Assembly (NCBI RefSeq): GCF_005768555.2
Contig: NZ_VCHX02000071.1
Location: forward strand, 21,263-85,262
Length of the DNA: 64,000 bases
Direction of reading: 5' to 3'
Source of the DNA: Streptomyces sporangiiformans
Lineage (GTDB): Bacteria > Actinomycetota > Actinomycetes > Streptomycetales > Streptomycetaceae
Position numbers and translations under genes: made by a program. The notes beneath the pieces are model-generated. The model was not told the origin of the DNA. It searched no databases and saw nothing but the letters and a program-made list of their open reading frames with translations. This document shows positions 41,291 through 48,895 of the stretch, one piece after another (position 1 is the first letter of the stretch; each line of letters opens with the position of its first letter).

Positions 41291-42217
41291 GCGGTGTCCG
41301 GCACGGTGCGCGGCTCGCGGCCCGATTCGGTGCTCGCTCCCCGTCCCGGGTTCGGCGGCCCTCTCGGCGCCGTGTCGCACCAGCCGCCTGTTCGGCAGGC
41401 AACGGCCCACAGCCCTCTGGCCGAGGCCGCCACGACGTGGCGCCCGCGGCAGGTGTCCCTCGCCCACGAAGTCCACGGCGAGGGACCCGATCTTGTGCTG
41501 CTGCACGGTGTCGGGCTCGACCGAGGGTTGTGGGGGCCGTGCCTTGCGGCGTTGGCGGCGCGGCACCGTGTGCTGCTGGTCGATCTGCGCGGACATGGCG
41601 CTTCCCCGGCAGCGGCAGCCGGCCTCACCCTTGGCGAACTGGCCGAGGATGTAGCCGCGTTGCTGGAGGGCCCCACGCATGTGGTCGGATTCTCCCTCGG
41701 CGCGCTGGTGGCCCAGCAACTCGCCTTGACCCGGCCGGAGTCGGTCGCCTCGCTCACCCTCGTCAGCTCGGTGGCCGACCGTTCCGCCGAGGAGCGGTCG
41801 GCGGTCGCCGGCCGCAGACGACGGGCCGCCGAGGACTTCGAGGCCTCGGCACGGGCGACCGTCGAGCGGTGGTTCGCACCGGAGTGGCGGGTCCGGGAAC
41901 CCTCGCGGGCCGAGGCGGTGCTGGGCACGCTGCTGGCCACCGACCGCACCTCGTACCTCGCCTGCTACGACGTCTTCGCGACAGCCGACGCCGCGCTCTG
42001 GCCGCGACTGCCCCGCATCTTTGCCCCCACCCTGGCCATCACCGGCGCCGACGACCCGGGCTCCACCCCGGAGATGACCCGGCGGCTCGCCGGGCAGATC
42101 CCCGGTGCCCGCGCGACGGTCCTGCCGGGAGCGCGCCATCTGCTGCCGCTGGAACGCCCAGGGGACCTGACGAGGGCGATCCTGCAGCACACCGGACCAC
42201 AGGAGAGTCCCGAATGA
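40649..42217 (+). CDS. Alpha/beta hydrolase with Ala/Pro repeat N-terminal extension
   Basis: 522 residues from GTG 40649. Residues ~1-265 are low-complexity Ala/Pro/Gly/Thr repeats; the enzyme domain is ~270-522. It shows LVLLHGVGLDRGLWGP (oxyanion region), VVGFSLGALVAQQLAL with the nucleophile Ser, an Asp in TGADDPGSTPE and the catalytic His in GARHLLPLERP. The domain is closest in layout to 3-oxoadipate enol-lactonase-type hydrolases. It overlaps the aldehyde dehydrogenase start (ATGA). Starts at 40895 or 41159 would give shorter products, so the N-terminus may vary. Confidence 0.85.
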   Translation: MSDAATTATTGTPAPSAAGPGPGAARPTPAAAPEPVAAAPEPGAARPASAAAHGPGTAAPEPDAATSPHTPPSPADPTTEQAMSDATTTATTGTPAPSAAGPGPGAARPTPAAAPEPVAAAPEPGAARPASAAAHGPIAAAPEPGTAPEPGAATSPHAPPAPAGPTTERAVSDAATTATAGASAPSAAGPRPVAAHGPGTAAPEPGTTPEPGAFAVSGTVRGSRPDSVLAPRPGFGGPLGAVSHQPPVRQATAHSPLAEAATTWRPRQVSLAHEVHGEGPDLVLLHGVGLDRGLWGPCLAALAARHRVLLVDLRGHGASPAAAAGLTLGELAEDVAALLEGPTHVVGFSLGALVAQQLALTRPESVASLTLVSSVADRSAEERSAVAGRRRRAAEDFEASARATVERWFAPEWRVREPSRAEAVLGTLLATDRTSYLACYDVFATADAALWPRLPRIFAPTLAITGADDPGSTPEMTRRLAGQIPGARATVLPGARHLLPLERPGDLTRAILQHTGPQESPE

Positions 42218-43701
42218 CCCAACTCCCCCGCCACCAGCACTTCATCGCCGGCGAGTGGACCGAGCCCGCCGAGGGCGAGTACTTCGAGAGCCTCAACCCG
42301 ACCACCGCTCAACCCTTGTACGCGGCAGCGCACGGCACCGCCGAGGATGTCGAGCGTGCGGTCGCTGCCGCCCGTACCGCGTTCGAGGACCCGCGCTGGC
42401 GTGACCTGAGCCAGACCCGGCGCGGCCGCCTGCTGCGCAACCTGGGCGACCTGATCGGCGAGCACGCCGAGGAACTGGCCCGTACCGAGACGCTCGACAA
42501 CGGCAAGCTGCTGCGCGAGATGCGCGCCCAACTGGCCGGGCTGCCCGAGTACTTCTACTACTACGCCGGACTCGCCGACAAGATCCACGGCGAGGTGATC
42601 CCGGGTACGAGCCGGGAACTGCTCAACTACACGCTGCGCGAACCGGTCGGCGTCGTCGGGGCCATCACTCCGTGGAACTCCCCGCTCCTCCTCACCGCCA
42701 CCAAGCTCGCCCCGGCTCTCGCCGCCGGGAACACCGTGGTCGTCAAGCCCTCGGAACACACCTCGGCCTCGCTGCTGGCGCTCGCCCCGCTCTTCGACGA
42801 GGCCGGTTTCCCGCCCGGCGTCGTCAATGTGGTCACGGGATTCGGCGCCACAGCCGGCGCACCGCTGACCGAGCACCCCGGCGTGGCCAAGGTGACCTTC
42901 ACCGGATCCACCGAGACCGGCCGCCGGATCGCCCGTGTCTGCGCCGACCGCTTCGTCCGCTGCACCCTCGAACTCGGCGGCAAATCACCGAACATGGTCT
43001 TCCCGGACGCCGACCTCGGCTCGGCGGCCATGGGCGTCATCGCCGGAATCTTCGCGGCGGCCGGCCAGACCTGCGTGGCCGGCAGCCGGGTTCTGGTCCA
43101 TCGCGAGGTGTACGACGAGATCCTGGACCGTGTCACCGCCCGTGCGGCGACGATCCGGATCGGCGATCCGCTGGAGGACACCACCGAGTTGGGACCGCTG
43201 GCCATCGCGTCGCAGCTGGAGAAGGTCGAGTCGTACGTGGAACTCGGGCTGGCCGAGGGCGGCACGATCGCCTGCGGCGGCATCCGGCCGAAGACGGAGC
43301 TGGGCGGATACTTCTTCTCCCCGACCGTCTTCACCGGCACCGACAACTCGATGCGGATCTGCCAGGAGGAGATCTTCGGTCCGGTCGCGACAGTGATGCC
43401 GTTCGCCTCCGAGGACGAAGCGGTCGCGCTCGCCAACGACACGTCGTACGGCCTCGCGGCGGGCGTCTGGACCCGGGACCTGAACCGGGCCCACCGCATG
43501 GCGTCCCGGCTGGAGGCGGGCACGGTGTGGGTCAACACCTATCGCTCGATGTCACCGATGTCGCCCCGGGCAGGGTTCAAGAACAGCGGGGCGGGCACCG
43601 AGCAGGGCACCGAGGTCATCCGCGAATACACACGGCTGAAGAGCGTGTGGGTCAACACCAGCGAGGAGCCGGCCGGAGACCCGTTCATCCTCAAGTCCTG
43701 A
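42214..43701 (+). CDS. NAD(P)-dependent aldehyde dehydrogenase
   Basis: 495 residues from ATG 42214. Full-length ALDH: ITPWNSPLLLTATKLAPALA, KVTFTGSTETGRRIA cofactor loop, catalytic Glu in LELGGKSPN, and nucleophile Cys in AAGQTCVAGSRVLV, then EEIFGPVATVMPF. It oxidises an aldehyde, probably one released by the monooxygenase and hydrolase, to a carboxylate. Last of the overlapping catabolic genes; the GntR regulator follows 11 bases later. Confidence 0.95.
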   Translation: MTQLPRHQHFIAGEWTEPAEGEYFESLNPTTAQPLYAAAHGTAEDVERAVAAARTAFEDPRWRDLSQTRRGRLLRNLGDLIGEHAEELARTETLDNGKLLREMRAQLAGLPEYFYYYAGLADKIHGEVIPGTSRELLNYTLREPVGVVGAITPWNSPLLLTATKLAPALAAGNTVVVKPSEHTSASLLALAPLFDEAGFPPGVVNVVTGFGATAGAPLTEHPGVAKVTFTGSTETGRRIARVCADRFVRCTLELGGKSPNMVFPDADLGSAAMGVIAGIFAAAGQTCVAGSRVLVHREVYDEILDRVTARAATIRIGDPLEDTTELGPLAIASQLEKVESYVELGLAEGGTIACGGIRPKTELGGYFFSPTVFTGTDNSMRICQEEIFGPVATVMPFASEDEAVALANDTSYGLAAGVWTRDLNRAHRMASRLEAGTVWVNTYRSMSPMSPRAGFKNSGAGTEQGTEVIREYTRLKSVWVNTSEEPAGDPFILKS

Positions 43702-43712
43702 GGGAGCTTCGC

Positions 43713-44471
43713 ATGGCAGTCGTACGCCGTGAGCCGGGGTTTGGTGACGGAACACGAGGCTCACACCTGGTGTCAGGCACCACGCAAGAGCCCACGTCGA
43801 AGCGGTCGAAGCGGCTGGGCCAGACCAGCATGCAGGCCCAGGTCGCCGAGGAACTCCGCCGGATGATCATCAGCGGCGAGCTGGAACCCCGCTCCAGCCT
43901 GTCCGAGATGGCCCTGTCCGAGACCTTCGGAGTAAGTCGCACGCCCATCCGCGAGGCTCTCAAACAGCTGCAGATCGAGGGGCTCGTGGAGATCCGGCCG
44001 CGGGTCGGGACCTTCGTCGCGGTGCCGTCCCGGCGGGATCTGACCGAGATGTTCCAGATGAAGGAACTGCTGGAGGGCGCCGCCGCCCGGCTGCTCGCCC
44101 TCCGGGGCACCGTGCCCGAACTGGACCTGCTGCAGACCAACATGCGCGCCGCGGACGAGGCCGCCCGGGACGGTGACACCGACCGGTTCGCGGAGCTGGT
44201 CTTCGAGTTCCACAGTCTGATCGTCACCGGGGCCGACAACGGCAAGCTGGAAGCCCACTACCGCACGCTGATGAACCAGCTCGCGTACACCCGACTGGTG
44301 CGTGCCTCCTTGTCCCGCCCCGGCCGCCTCATGGCATCGGACAACGAGCACCGCCGCGTGGTCGACCTCATCCTCGCCAAGGACGGCGACGGTGCCGAGC
44401 GCGTGATGCGCGAGCACGTACGGCTCAGCCAACAGGCGCTGATGGCGGGGATCGACGATAGGCAGCGCTGA
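43713..44471 (+). CDS. GntR/FadR-subfamily transcriptional regulator
   Basis: 252 residues from ATG 43713, GGGAG upstream. The winged helix (~45-110) includes VAEELRRMIISGELEPRSSL and SETFGVSRTPIREALKQL; the helical FCD-type ligand domain follows (~120-245) with FHSLIVTGADNG and EHRRVVDLILAK. A ~35-residue polar N-terminal extension is present. Located at the end of the monooxygenase operon it probably represses that operon, and its ligand is likely a pathway acid. Target candidates lie in 38131-38351. Confidence 0.9.
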   Translation: MAVVRREPGFGDGTRGSHLVSGTTQEPTSKRSKRLGQTSMQAQVAEELRRMIISGELEPRSSLSEMALSETFGVSRTPIREALKQLQIEGLVEIRPRVGTFVAVPSRRDLTEMFQMKELLEGAAARLLALRGTVPELDLLQTNMRAADEAARDGDTDRFAELVFEFHSLIVTGADNGKLEAHYRTLMNQLAYTRLVRASLSRPGRLMASDNEHRRVVDLILAKDGDGAERVMREHVRLSQQALMAGIDDRQR

Positions 44472-44596
44472 GCGAGAGGCGGACCCGCGAGGCCGACCCG
44501 GTTAACAGAACGGCAACAGAAGGGACATGCTCTATGTGTTTCCTGACGTGAGACTTATTGTCACGACAGTGAACGCATCCACCCCGGGGAGAGCCC
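44472..44596. promoter_or_regulatory. Promoter region of glnT-glx operon with GlnR-like boxes and inverted repeat
   Basis: TTAAC-6 bases-GCAAC at 44502-44517 resembles the Streptomyces GlnR a-b site pair (gTnAc-n6-GaAAc) with one mismatch in each half. Further on, CGTGA (44547-44551) and TCACG (44561-44565) form an inverted repeat with a 9-base spacer. Nitrogen control of a glutamine synthetase-like operon would be sensible. GGGGAGA precedes GTG 44597. Confidence 0.45.
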
Positions 44597-45958
44597 GTGT
44601 CCGTTCCGCCGATGTCCACTCCGCCCGCGTCGGGCACCCAGTCACTCGCCGCGCTCGCCAAGGCGGACGGAGTCCGGTTCCTGCTCGCCACCTTCACCAC
44701 GCTGACCGGCAAGCCCTGCGCCAAGCTCGTGCCCGTCGAGGCGGCGGACGCACTGGAGGGGGAGGGAGTGGGCTTCGCGGGATACGCCGCCGGGGCCATG
44801 GGCCAACTGCCGTGCGACCCCGACGTGATGGCGCTCCCGGACGTGGCCTCGTACGTCCCGCTCACCTTCGTCCGCCCCGGCCTGGGGATGGTGCACTGCG
44901 ACCCCCACGTCGAGGGCCGCCCGTATGCCTTCGCGCCCCGCGTGATCCTCCGGACGCTCGCCGAGAAGGCGGCGGCCGAGGGCACGCGGCTGGTCAGCGG
45001 AGCCGAGGTGGAGTACTTCCTGGTGCAACGGGGGGCCGATGGTGCGCTCACCACGGCCGACCGGCTCGATGACGCCGCCCAACCCTGTTACGACGCCCGC
45101 GGGCTGACCCGGATGTACGACCACCTCACCGCAGTCTCCGAGGCGATGGTGCGGCTGGGCTGGGGTCCGTACGCGAGCGACCACGAGGACGGCAACGGGC
45201 AGTTCGAGCAGAACTTCCATCACGCGGACGCGCTGACCACCGCCGACCGCGTGGTCACCCTGCGGTACATCGTGCAGGTCCTCGCCGAACAGCGCGGGAT
45301 GACCGCCACGTTCATGCCGAAACCGTTCACCGACCGCACCGGCAGCGGGCTGCACATGCACCTGTCCCTGTGGGACGGCGAGCGTGCGCTGTTCCCGGCG
45401 GGCGACGGCAGCCCCGCGGATCGGTACGGCATGGGGTTCAGCCCCGAGGCGTACCACTTCAGCGCCGGACTGCTGGCCCACGCCCCGGCGCTGCACGCGC
45501 TCATCGCGCCCACCGTCAACTCCTACAAGCGCACCGGCGCCACCACGACCGCCTCCGGCGCCACCTGGGCGCCGCGCACGGCGAGCTGGGGCGGCAACGA
45601 CCGTACGCATTTCCTGCGTGTGCCGGACCCGCACCGGGTCGAGATGCGCGGCGGGGACGGTGCGGCGAACTCCTACCTCGCGGCGGCCGGTGCGCTCGGC
45701 GCGGGCCTGGACGGGGTGCGCCGCAGGCTCGACCCCGGTCGGCCGGGACTCGGCGAGGACGGTCTTCGGCTGCCGCGCACCCTGCTCGACGCGGTGCACG
45801 CGCTGGAGGGGGACGACATCGTCCGCGGAGTGCTCGACGCCGTCGACGCGAAGGCCGGAGTCAGCGACTACTACGCGGAGTTGAAGCGCGAGGAGTTCTA
45901 CAGCTGGCACAACACCGTGTCCCCCTGGGAGATCGACCGCTATCTCACCGCCGTCTGA
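44597..45958 (+). CDS. glnT: Glutamine synthetase-like ligase (GlnT / gamma-glutamylmethylamide synthetase type)
   Basis: 453 residues from GTG 44597 (ATG 44612 also possible). Glutamine synthetase fold: GAEVEYFLV with metal ligands, DHEDGNGQFEQNFHH, GSGLHMHLSLWDGE, NSYKRTGATTT and VEMRGGDGAANSYLAAAGAL. It joins glutamate and ammonia or an amine at the cost of ATP. The adenylylation Tyr of GlnA is not evident. Followed by glxBCD it matches the GMAS-like/GlnT genes of N-methylglutamate pathway clusters, so the amine may be methylamine; this is inference. Confidence 0.88.
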   Translation: MSVPPMSTPPASGTQSLAALAKADGVRFLLATFTTLTGKPCAKLVPVEAADALEGEGVGFAGYAAGAMGQLPCDPDVMALPDVASYVPLTFVRPGLGMVHCDPHVEGRPYAFAPRVILRTLAEKAAAEGTRLVSGAEVEYFLVQRGADGALTTADRLDDAAQPCYDARGLTRMYDHLTAVSEAMVRLGWGPYASDHEDGNGQFEQNFHHADALTTADRVVTLRYIVQVLAEQRGMTATFMPKPFTDRTGSGLHMHLSLWDGERALFPAGDGSPADRYGMGFSPEAYHFSAGLLAHAPALHALIAPTVNSYKRTGATTTASGATWAPRTASWGGNDRTHFLRVPDPHRVEMRGGDGAANSYLAAAGALGAGLDGVRRRLDPGRPGLGEDGLRLPRTLLDAVHALEGDDIVRGVLDAVDAKAGVSDYYAELKREEFYSWHNTVSPWEIDRYLTAV

Positions 45959-45996
45959 CACCGCCCTGTTCTCTTGGCTGTTTGGAGGTCATGCCC

Positions 45997-46887
45997 ATGT
46001 GCGGCATCGCAGGACTCCAGGTGCGCGATCCCTCGCTGGAGCCCAGGCTCGGCGAACTGCTCACCGGAATGCTTCACCAGGCCGCCGAGCGCGGTCCCGA
46101 CTCGGCCGGTGTCGCACTGTACGGCGATGCGCGCCTCACTCCGCCCGGCCACTCGGCGGTGAGCCTGCTCGCGCCGGGCGACGCGTCCGCCTCCGAGATC
46201 GCCGCCCGGATCGGCGGGGACACGGCCGCCGTCACCGTCAGCCAGTCCACCGTCGTCCACTCCCCCACCCTCGCCGTCGCCGATCTGGAGAAGGCCGTAC
46301 GCGCCGCCTTCCCGCAGGCCGTCATCACCGGACGCGGCACCGGCCTGGCCGTCCTGAAGGGCGTCGGCCACCCGGACGTGCTCGCCGAGGAGTTCGACCT
46401 GCGCGCGGCGACCGGACGGCAGGGCATCGCCCACACCCGCATGGCCACGGAGTCCGCGGTCACCCCGGAGGGAGCCCACCCGTTCTCCGTCGACGAGAAC
46501 GTCTGCCTCGTGCACAACGGCTCGTTCGCCAACCACGCCACCATCCGGCGCGAACTGCGCGCCGAGGGCATCGAGTTCGACAGCGAGAACGACTCCGAGG
46601 TCGGTGCCCGTTTCGTGGCCGCCCAGCTCGCCGCCGGGCACGATCTGGAGAAGGCGCTGAAGCTGCTGTGCGAGCGCTTCGACGGCTTCTACACGCTGCT
46701 GGTGACCACGGGGGACACATTCGCCGTCGTCCGGGACGCCATCGCCTGCAAGCCCGCTGTCGTCGCCGAGACCGACGCGTGGGTGGCGATGGCGTCCGAG
46801 TACCGCTACTTCGCCCATCTGCCGGGCATCGAGTCCGCCCGCGTCTTTGAGCCCGAGCCCGAGGAGGTCTACACGTGGCAGCGCTGA
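45997..46887 (+). CDS. glxB: Class II glutamine amidotransferase, GlxB/MgsA-like
   Basis: 296 residues from ATG 45997. GGAGGT at 45984-45989 is 7 bases from this ATG but only 1 base from ATG 45991, and this start places the nucleophile Cys at position 2 (MCGIAGLQV), as needed after Met removal. Also seen: AERGPDSAGVALYG, RQGIAHTRMATES, LVHNGSFANHATIRREL and DSEVGARFVAAQLA. It releases ammonia (or transfers the amide) from glutamine for the GlxC/GlxD partners. The end overlaps glxC by 13 bases. Confidence 0.92.
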   Translation: MCGIAGLQVRDPSLEPRLGELLTGMLHQAAERGPDSAGVALYGDARLTPPGHSAVSLLAPGDASASEIAARIGGDTAAVTVSQSTVVHSPTLAVADLEKAVRAAFPQAVITGRGTGLAVLKGVGHPDVLAEEFDLRAATGRQGIAHTRMATESAVTPEGAHPFSVDENVCLVHNGSFANHATIRRELRAEGIEFDSENDSEVGARFVAAQLAAGHDLEKALKLLCERFDGFYTLLVTTGDTFAVVRDAIACKPAVVAETDAWVAMASEYRYFAHLPGIESARVFEPEPEEVYTWQR

Positions 46888-47564
46888 CGACGACTGTGGC
46901 CGACCTGTCCCAGCAGTCCGTGCGAGACCTCAACTCAGCACTTCACCAGGCGAGTTCGGGGACGTCGTGGAGCGTCACCCACCCCGACGGCGCCCACAAC
47001 CTCGCCGTCGGCCTCACCGCCGCGCTGGACGTCGTCATCGACGGCCCGGCGGGCTACTACTGCGCCGGCATGAACCAGCGCGCCACCGTCACCGTCCACG
47101 GCAACGTCGGCCCGGGCGTCGCCGAGAACATGATGTCCGGCACGGTGCGGGTGCGCGGCAGCGCGTCCCAGTCCGCCGGTGCCACCGCCCACGGCGGCCT
47201 GCTGGTCATCGAGGGCAACGCCTCCGCCCGCTGCGGGATCTCCATGAAGGGCGTGGACATCGTCGTGGGCGGCAATGTCGGGCACATGAGCGCCTTCATG
47301 GGGCAGTCCGGGCGCCTGGTGGTGTGCGGCGATGCGGGCGACGCCCTCGGCGACTCCCTCTACGAGGCCCGCCTCTACGTCCAGGGCAAGGTCAAGTCCC
47401 TCGGCGCGGACTGCGTGGAGAAGGAGATGCGGGACGAACACCTCGCCGAACTGGCCGAGTTGCTGAAGTCGGCCGACCGCGACGACGACCCGGCCGGCTT
47501 CCGGCGCTACGGCTCCGCCCGAGAGCTGTACCACTTCAAGGTCGACAACTCGAGTTCGTACTAA
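46875..47564 (+). CDS. glxC: GXGXG-motif protein, glutamate synthase alpha-helix domain, GlxC/MgsB-like
   Basis: 229 residues from GTG 46875. Repeating beta-helix turns: GNVGPGVAENMMSGTVRVRG, GGLLVIEGNASARCGISMKG and GDAGDALGDSLYEARLYVQG. This is the structural C-terminal domain of glutamate synthase (GltB) as a separate subunit. It should hold the GlxB and GlxD subunits in a complex that forms glutamate or N-methylglutamate. Confidence 0.92.
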   Translation: MAALTTTVADLSQQSVRDLNSALHQASSGTSWSVTHPDGAHNLAVGLTAALDVVIDGPAGYYCAGMNQRATVTVHGNVGPGVAENMMSGTVRVRGSASQSAGATAHGGLLVIEGNASARCGISMKGVDIVVGGNVGHMSAFMGQSGRLVVCGDAGDALGDSLYEARLYVQGKVKSLGADCVEKEMRDEHLAELAELLKSADRDDDPAGFRRYGSARELYHFKVDNSSSY

Positions 47565-47575
47565 GGGAGTTCGCC

Positions 47576-48895
47576 ATGGAACCCGTATCCCACGGCCTGC
47601 GCGAGTCCGCGACCTTCGACCGCGCCACCATCCACGCCATCCAGCGCGCCGCCGAGACCGGAATCTATGACATCCGCGGCTGGGGCGCGAAACGCAAGGT
47701 CCCGCACTTCGACGATGTGCTGTTCCTCGGCGCGTCCATGTCCCGCTACCCGCTGGAGGGTTACCGCGAGCGCTGTGACACCGACATCGTGCTCGGCGAC
47801 CGCAACGCCACATATCCCCTGCGCCTCAAGACCCCGGTCACGATCGCGGGCATGAGCTTCGGTGCCCTGTCCGCGCAGGCGAAGGAAGCCCTCGGCCGGG
47901 GCGCGTCCGAGGCCGGTACCTCCACCACCACCGGCGACGGCGGCATGACCCCCGAGGAGCGCGGCCAGTCCAAGCACCTCGTCTACCAGTACCTGCCGTC
48001 CCGCTACGGCATGAACCCCGACGACCTGCGCAAGGCCGACGCCATCGAGGTCGTCCTCGGACAGGGCGCCAAGCCGGGCGGCGGCGGCATGCTCCTCGGT
48101 CAGAAGATCACCGAGCGGGTCGCCGCCATGCGCACCCTGCCGCGCGGCATCGACCAGCGCAGCGCCTGCCGCCACCCCGACTGGACCGGCCCGGACGACC
48201 TCGAAATCAAGATCCGCGAACTGCGCGAGATCACCGACTGGGAGAAGCCGGTCTACGTCAAGATCGGCGCTACGCGCACGTACTACGACGTGAAGCTCGC
48301 CGTCCAGGCAGGGGCGGACGTCGTGGTCCTGGACGGAATGCAGGGCGGCACGGCCGCCACCCAGGACGTGTTCATCGAGCACGTCGGCATCCCGACGCTG
48401 GCCGCACTCCCCCAAGCCGTGCAGGCGCTGCAGGAGTTGGGGGTGCACCGGCGGGTCCAGCTCATCGTCTCCGGCGGCATCCGCGGCGGCGCGGACCTGG
48501 CGAAGGCCATGGCGCTGGGGGCGGACGCGGTGGCCATCGGCACGGCCGCGCTCATCGCGCTGGGCGACAACCACCCCAAGTACGACGCCGAGTACCGCCA
48601 ACTCGGCTCGGCCGCCGGGTACTACGACGACTACCAGGACGGCCGCGACCCGGCGGGCATCTCCACCCAGGACCCGTCGCTCTCCGCCCGGCTCGACCCC
48701 GTCGAGGGCGGCCGGCGCCTCGCCAACTTCATCCGGGTGATGACCATGGAGGCGCAGACCATCGCCCGCGCCTGCGGCAAGGCCCACCTCCAGCACCTGG
48801 AGCCCGAGGACCTGGTCGCCCTCACCATTGAGGCGGCCGCCATGGCCCGGGTCCCGCTCGCGGGTACGAACTGGGTGCCGGGGGCCGGGTTGTGA
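47576..48895 (+). CDS. glxD: FMN-binding glutamate synthase domain protein, GlxD/MgsC-like
   Basis: 439 residues from ATG 47576 (AGGGAG upstream). TIM-barrel synthase domain: GMSFGALSAQAKEALGRGAS, TTTGDGGM, EVVLGQGAKPGGGGMLLGQK, YVKIGATRTYYDVKLAVQAG, VVLDGMQGGTAAT and GADAVAIGTAAL. In GltB and many MgsC proteins three Cys near the end of the barrel bind a [3Fe-4S] cluster; here the segment reads ALGDNHPKYDAEY to RDPAGISTQDP with no Cys. Electrons must therefore enter differently, or the cluster is dispensable. Its stop overlaps the next start (GTGA). Confidence 0.92.
   Translation: MEPVSHGLRESATFDRATIHAIQRAAETGIYDIRGWGAKRKVPHFDDVLFLGASMSRYPLEGYRERCDTDIVLGDRNATYPLRLKTPVTIAGMSFGALSAQAKEALGRGASEAGTSTTTGDGGMTPEERGQSKHLVYQYLPSRYGMNPDDLRKADAIEVVLGQGAKPGGGGMLLGQKITERVAAMRTLPRGIDQRSACRHPDWTGPDDLEIKIRELREITDWEKPVYVKIGATRTYYDVKLAVQAGADVVVLDGMQGGTAATQDVFIEHVGIPTLAALPQAVQALQELGVHRRVQLIVSGGIRGGADLAKAMALGADAVAIGTAALIALGDNHPKYDAEYRQLGSAAGYYDDYQDGRDPAGISTQDPSLSARLDPVEGGRRLANFIRVMTMEAQTIARACGKAHLQHLEPEDLVALTIEAAAMARVPLAGTNWVPGAGL

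Noticed and set aside
40226..42190. Long minus-strand frames over the hydrolase repeats, rich in Arg/Cys
   Set aside because: They are produced by the repeated GC-rich DNA; the repeats fit the plus frame that continues into a proper hydrolase domain.
45991..46887. Start of the GlxB-like gene at ATG 45991
   Set aside because: It would leave only one base after the GGAGGT site and place Met-Pro before MCGI, hiding the N-terminal Cys nucleophile.
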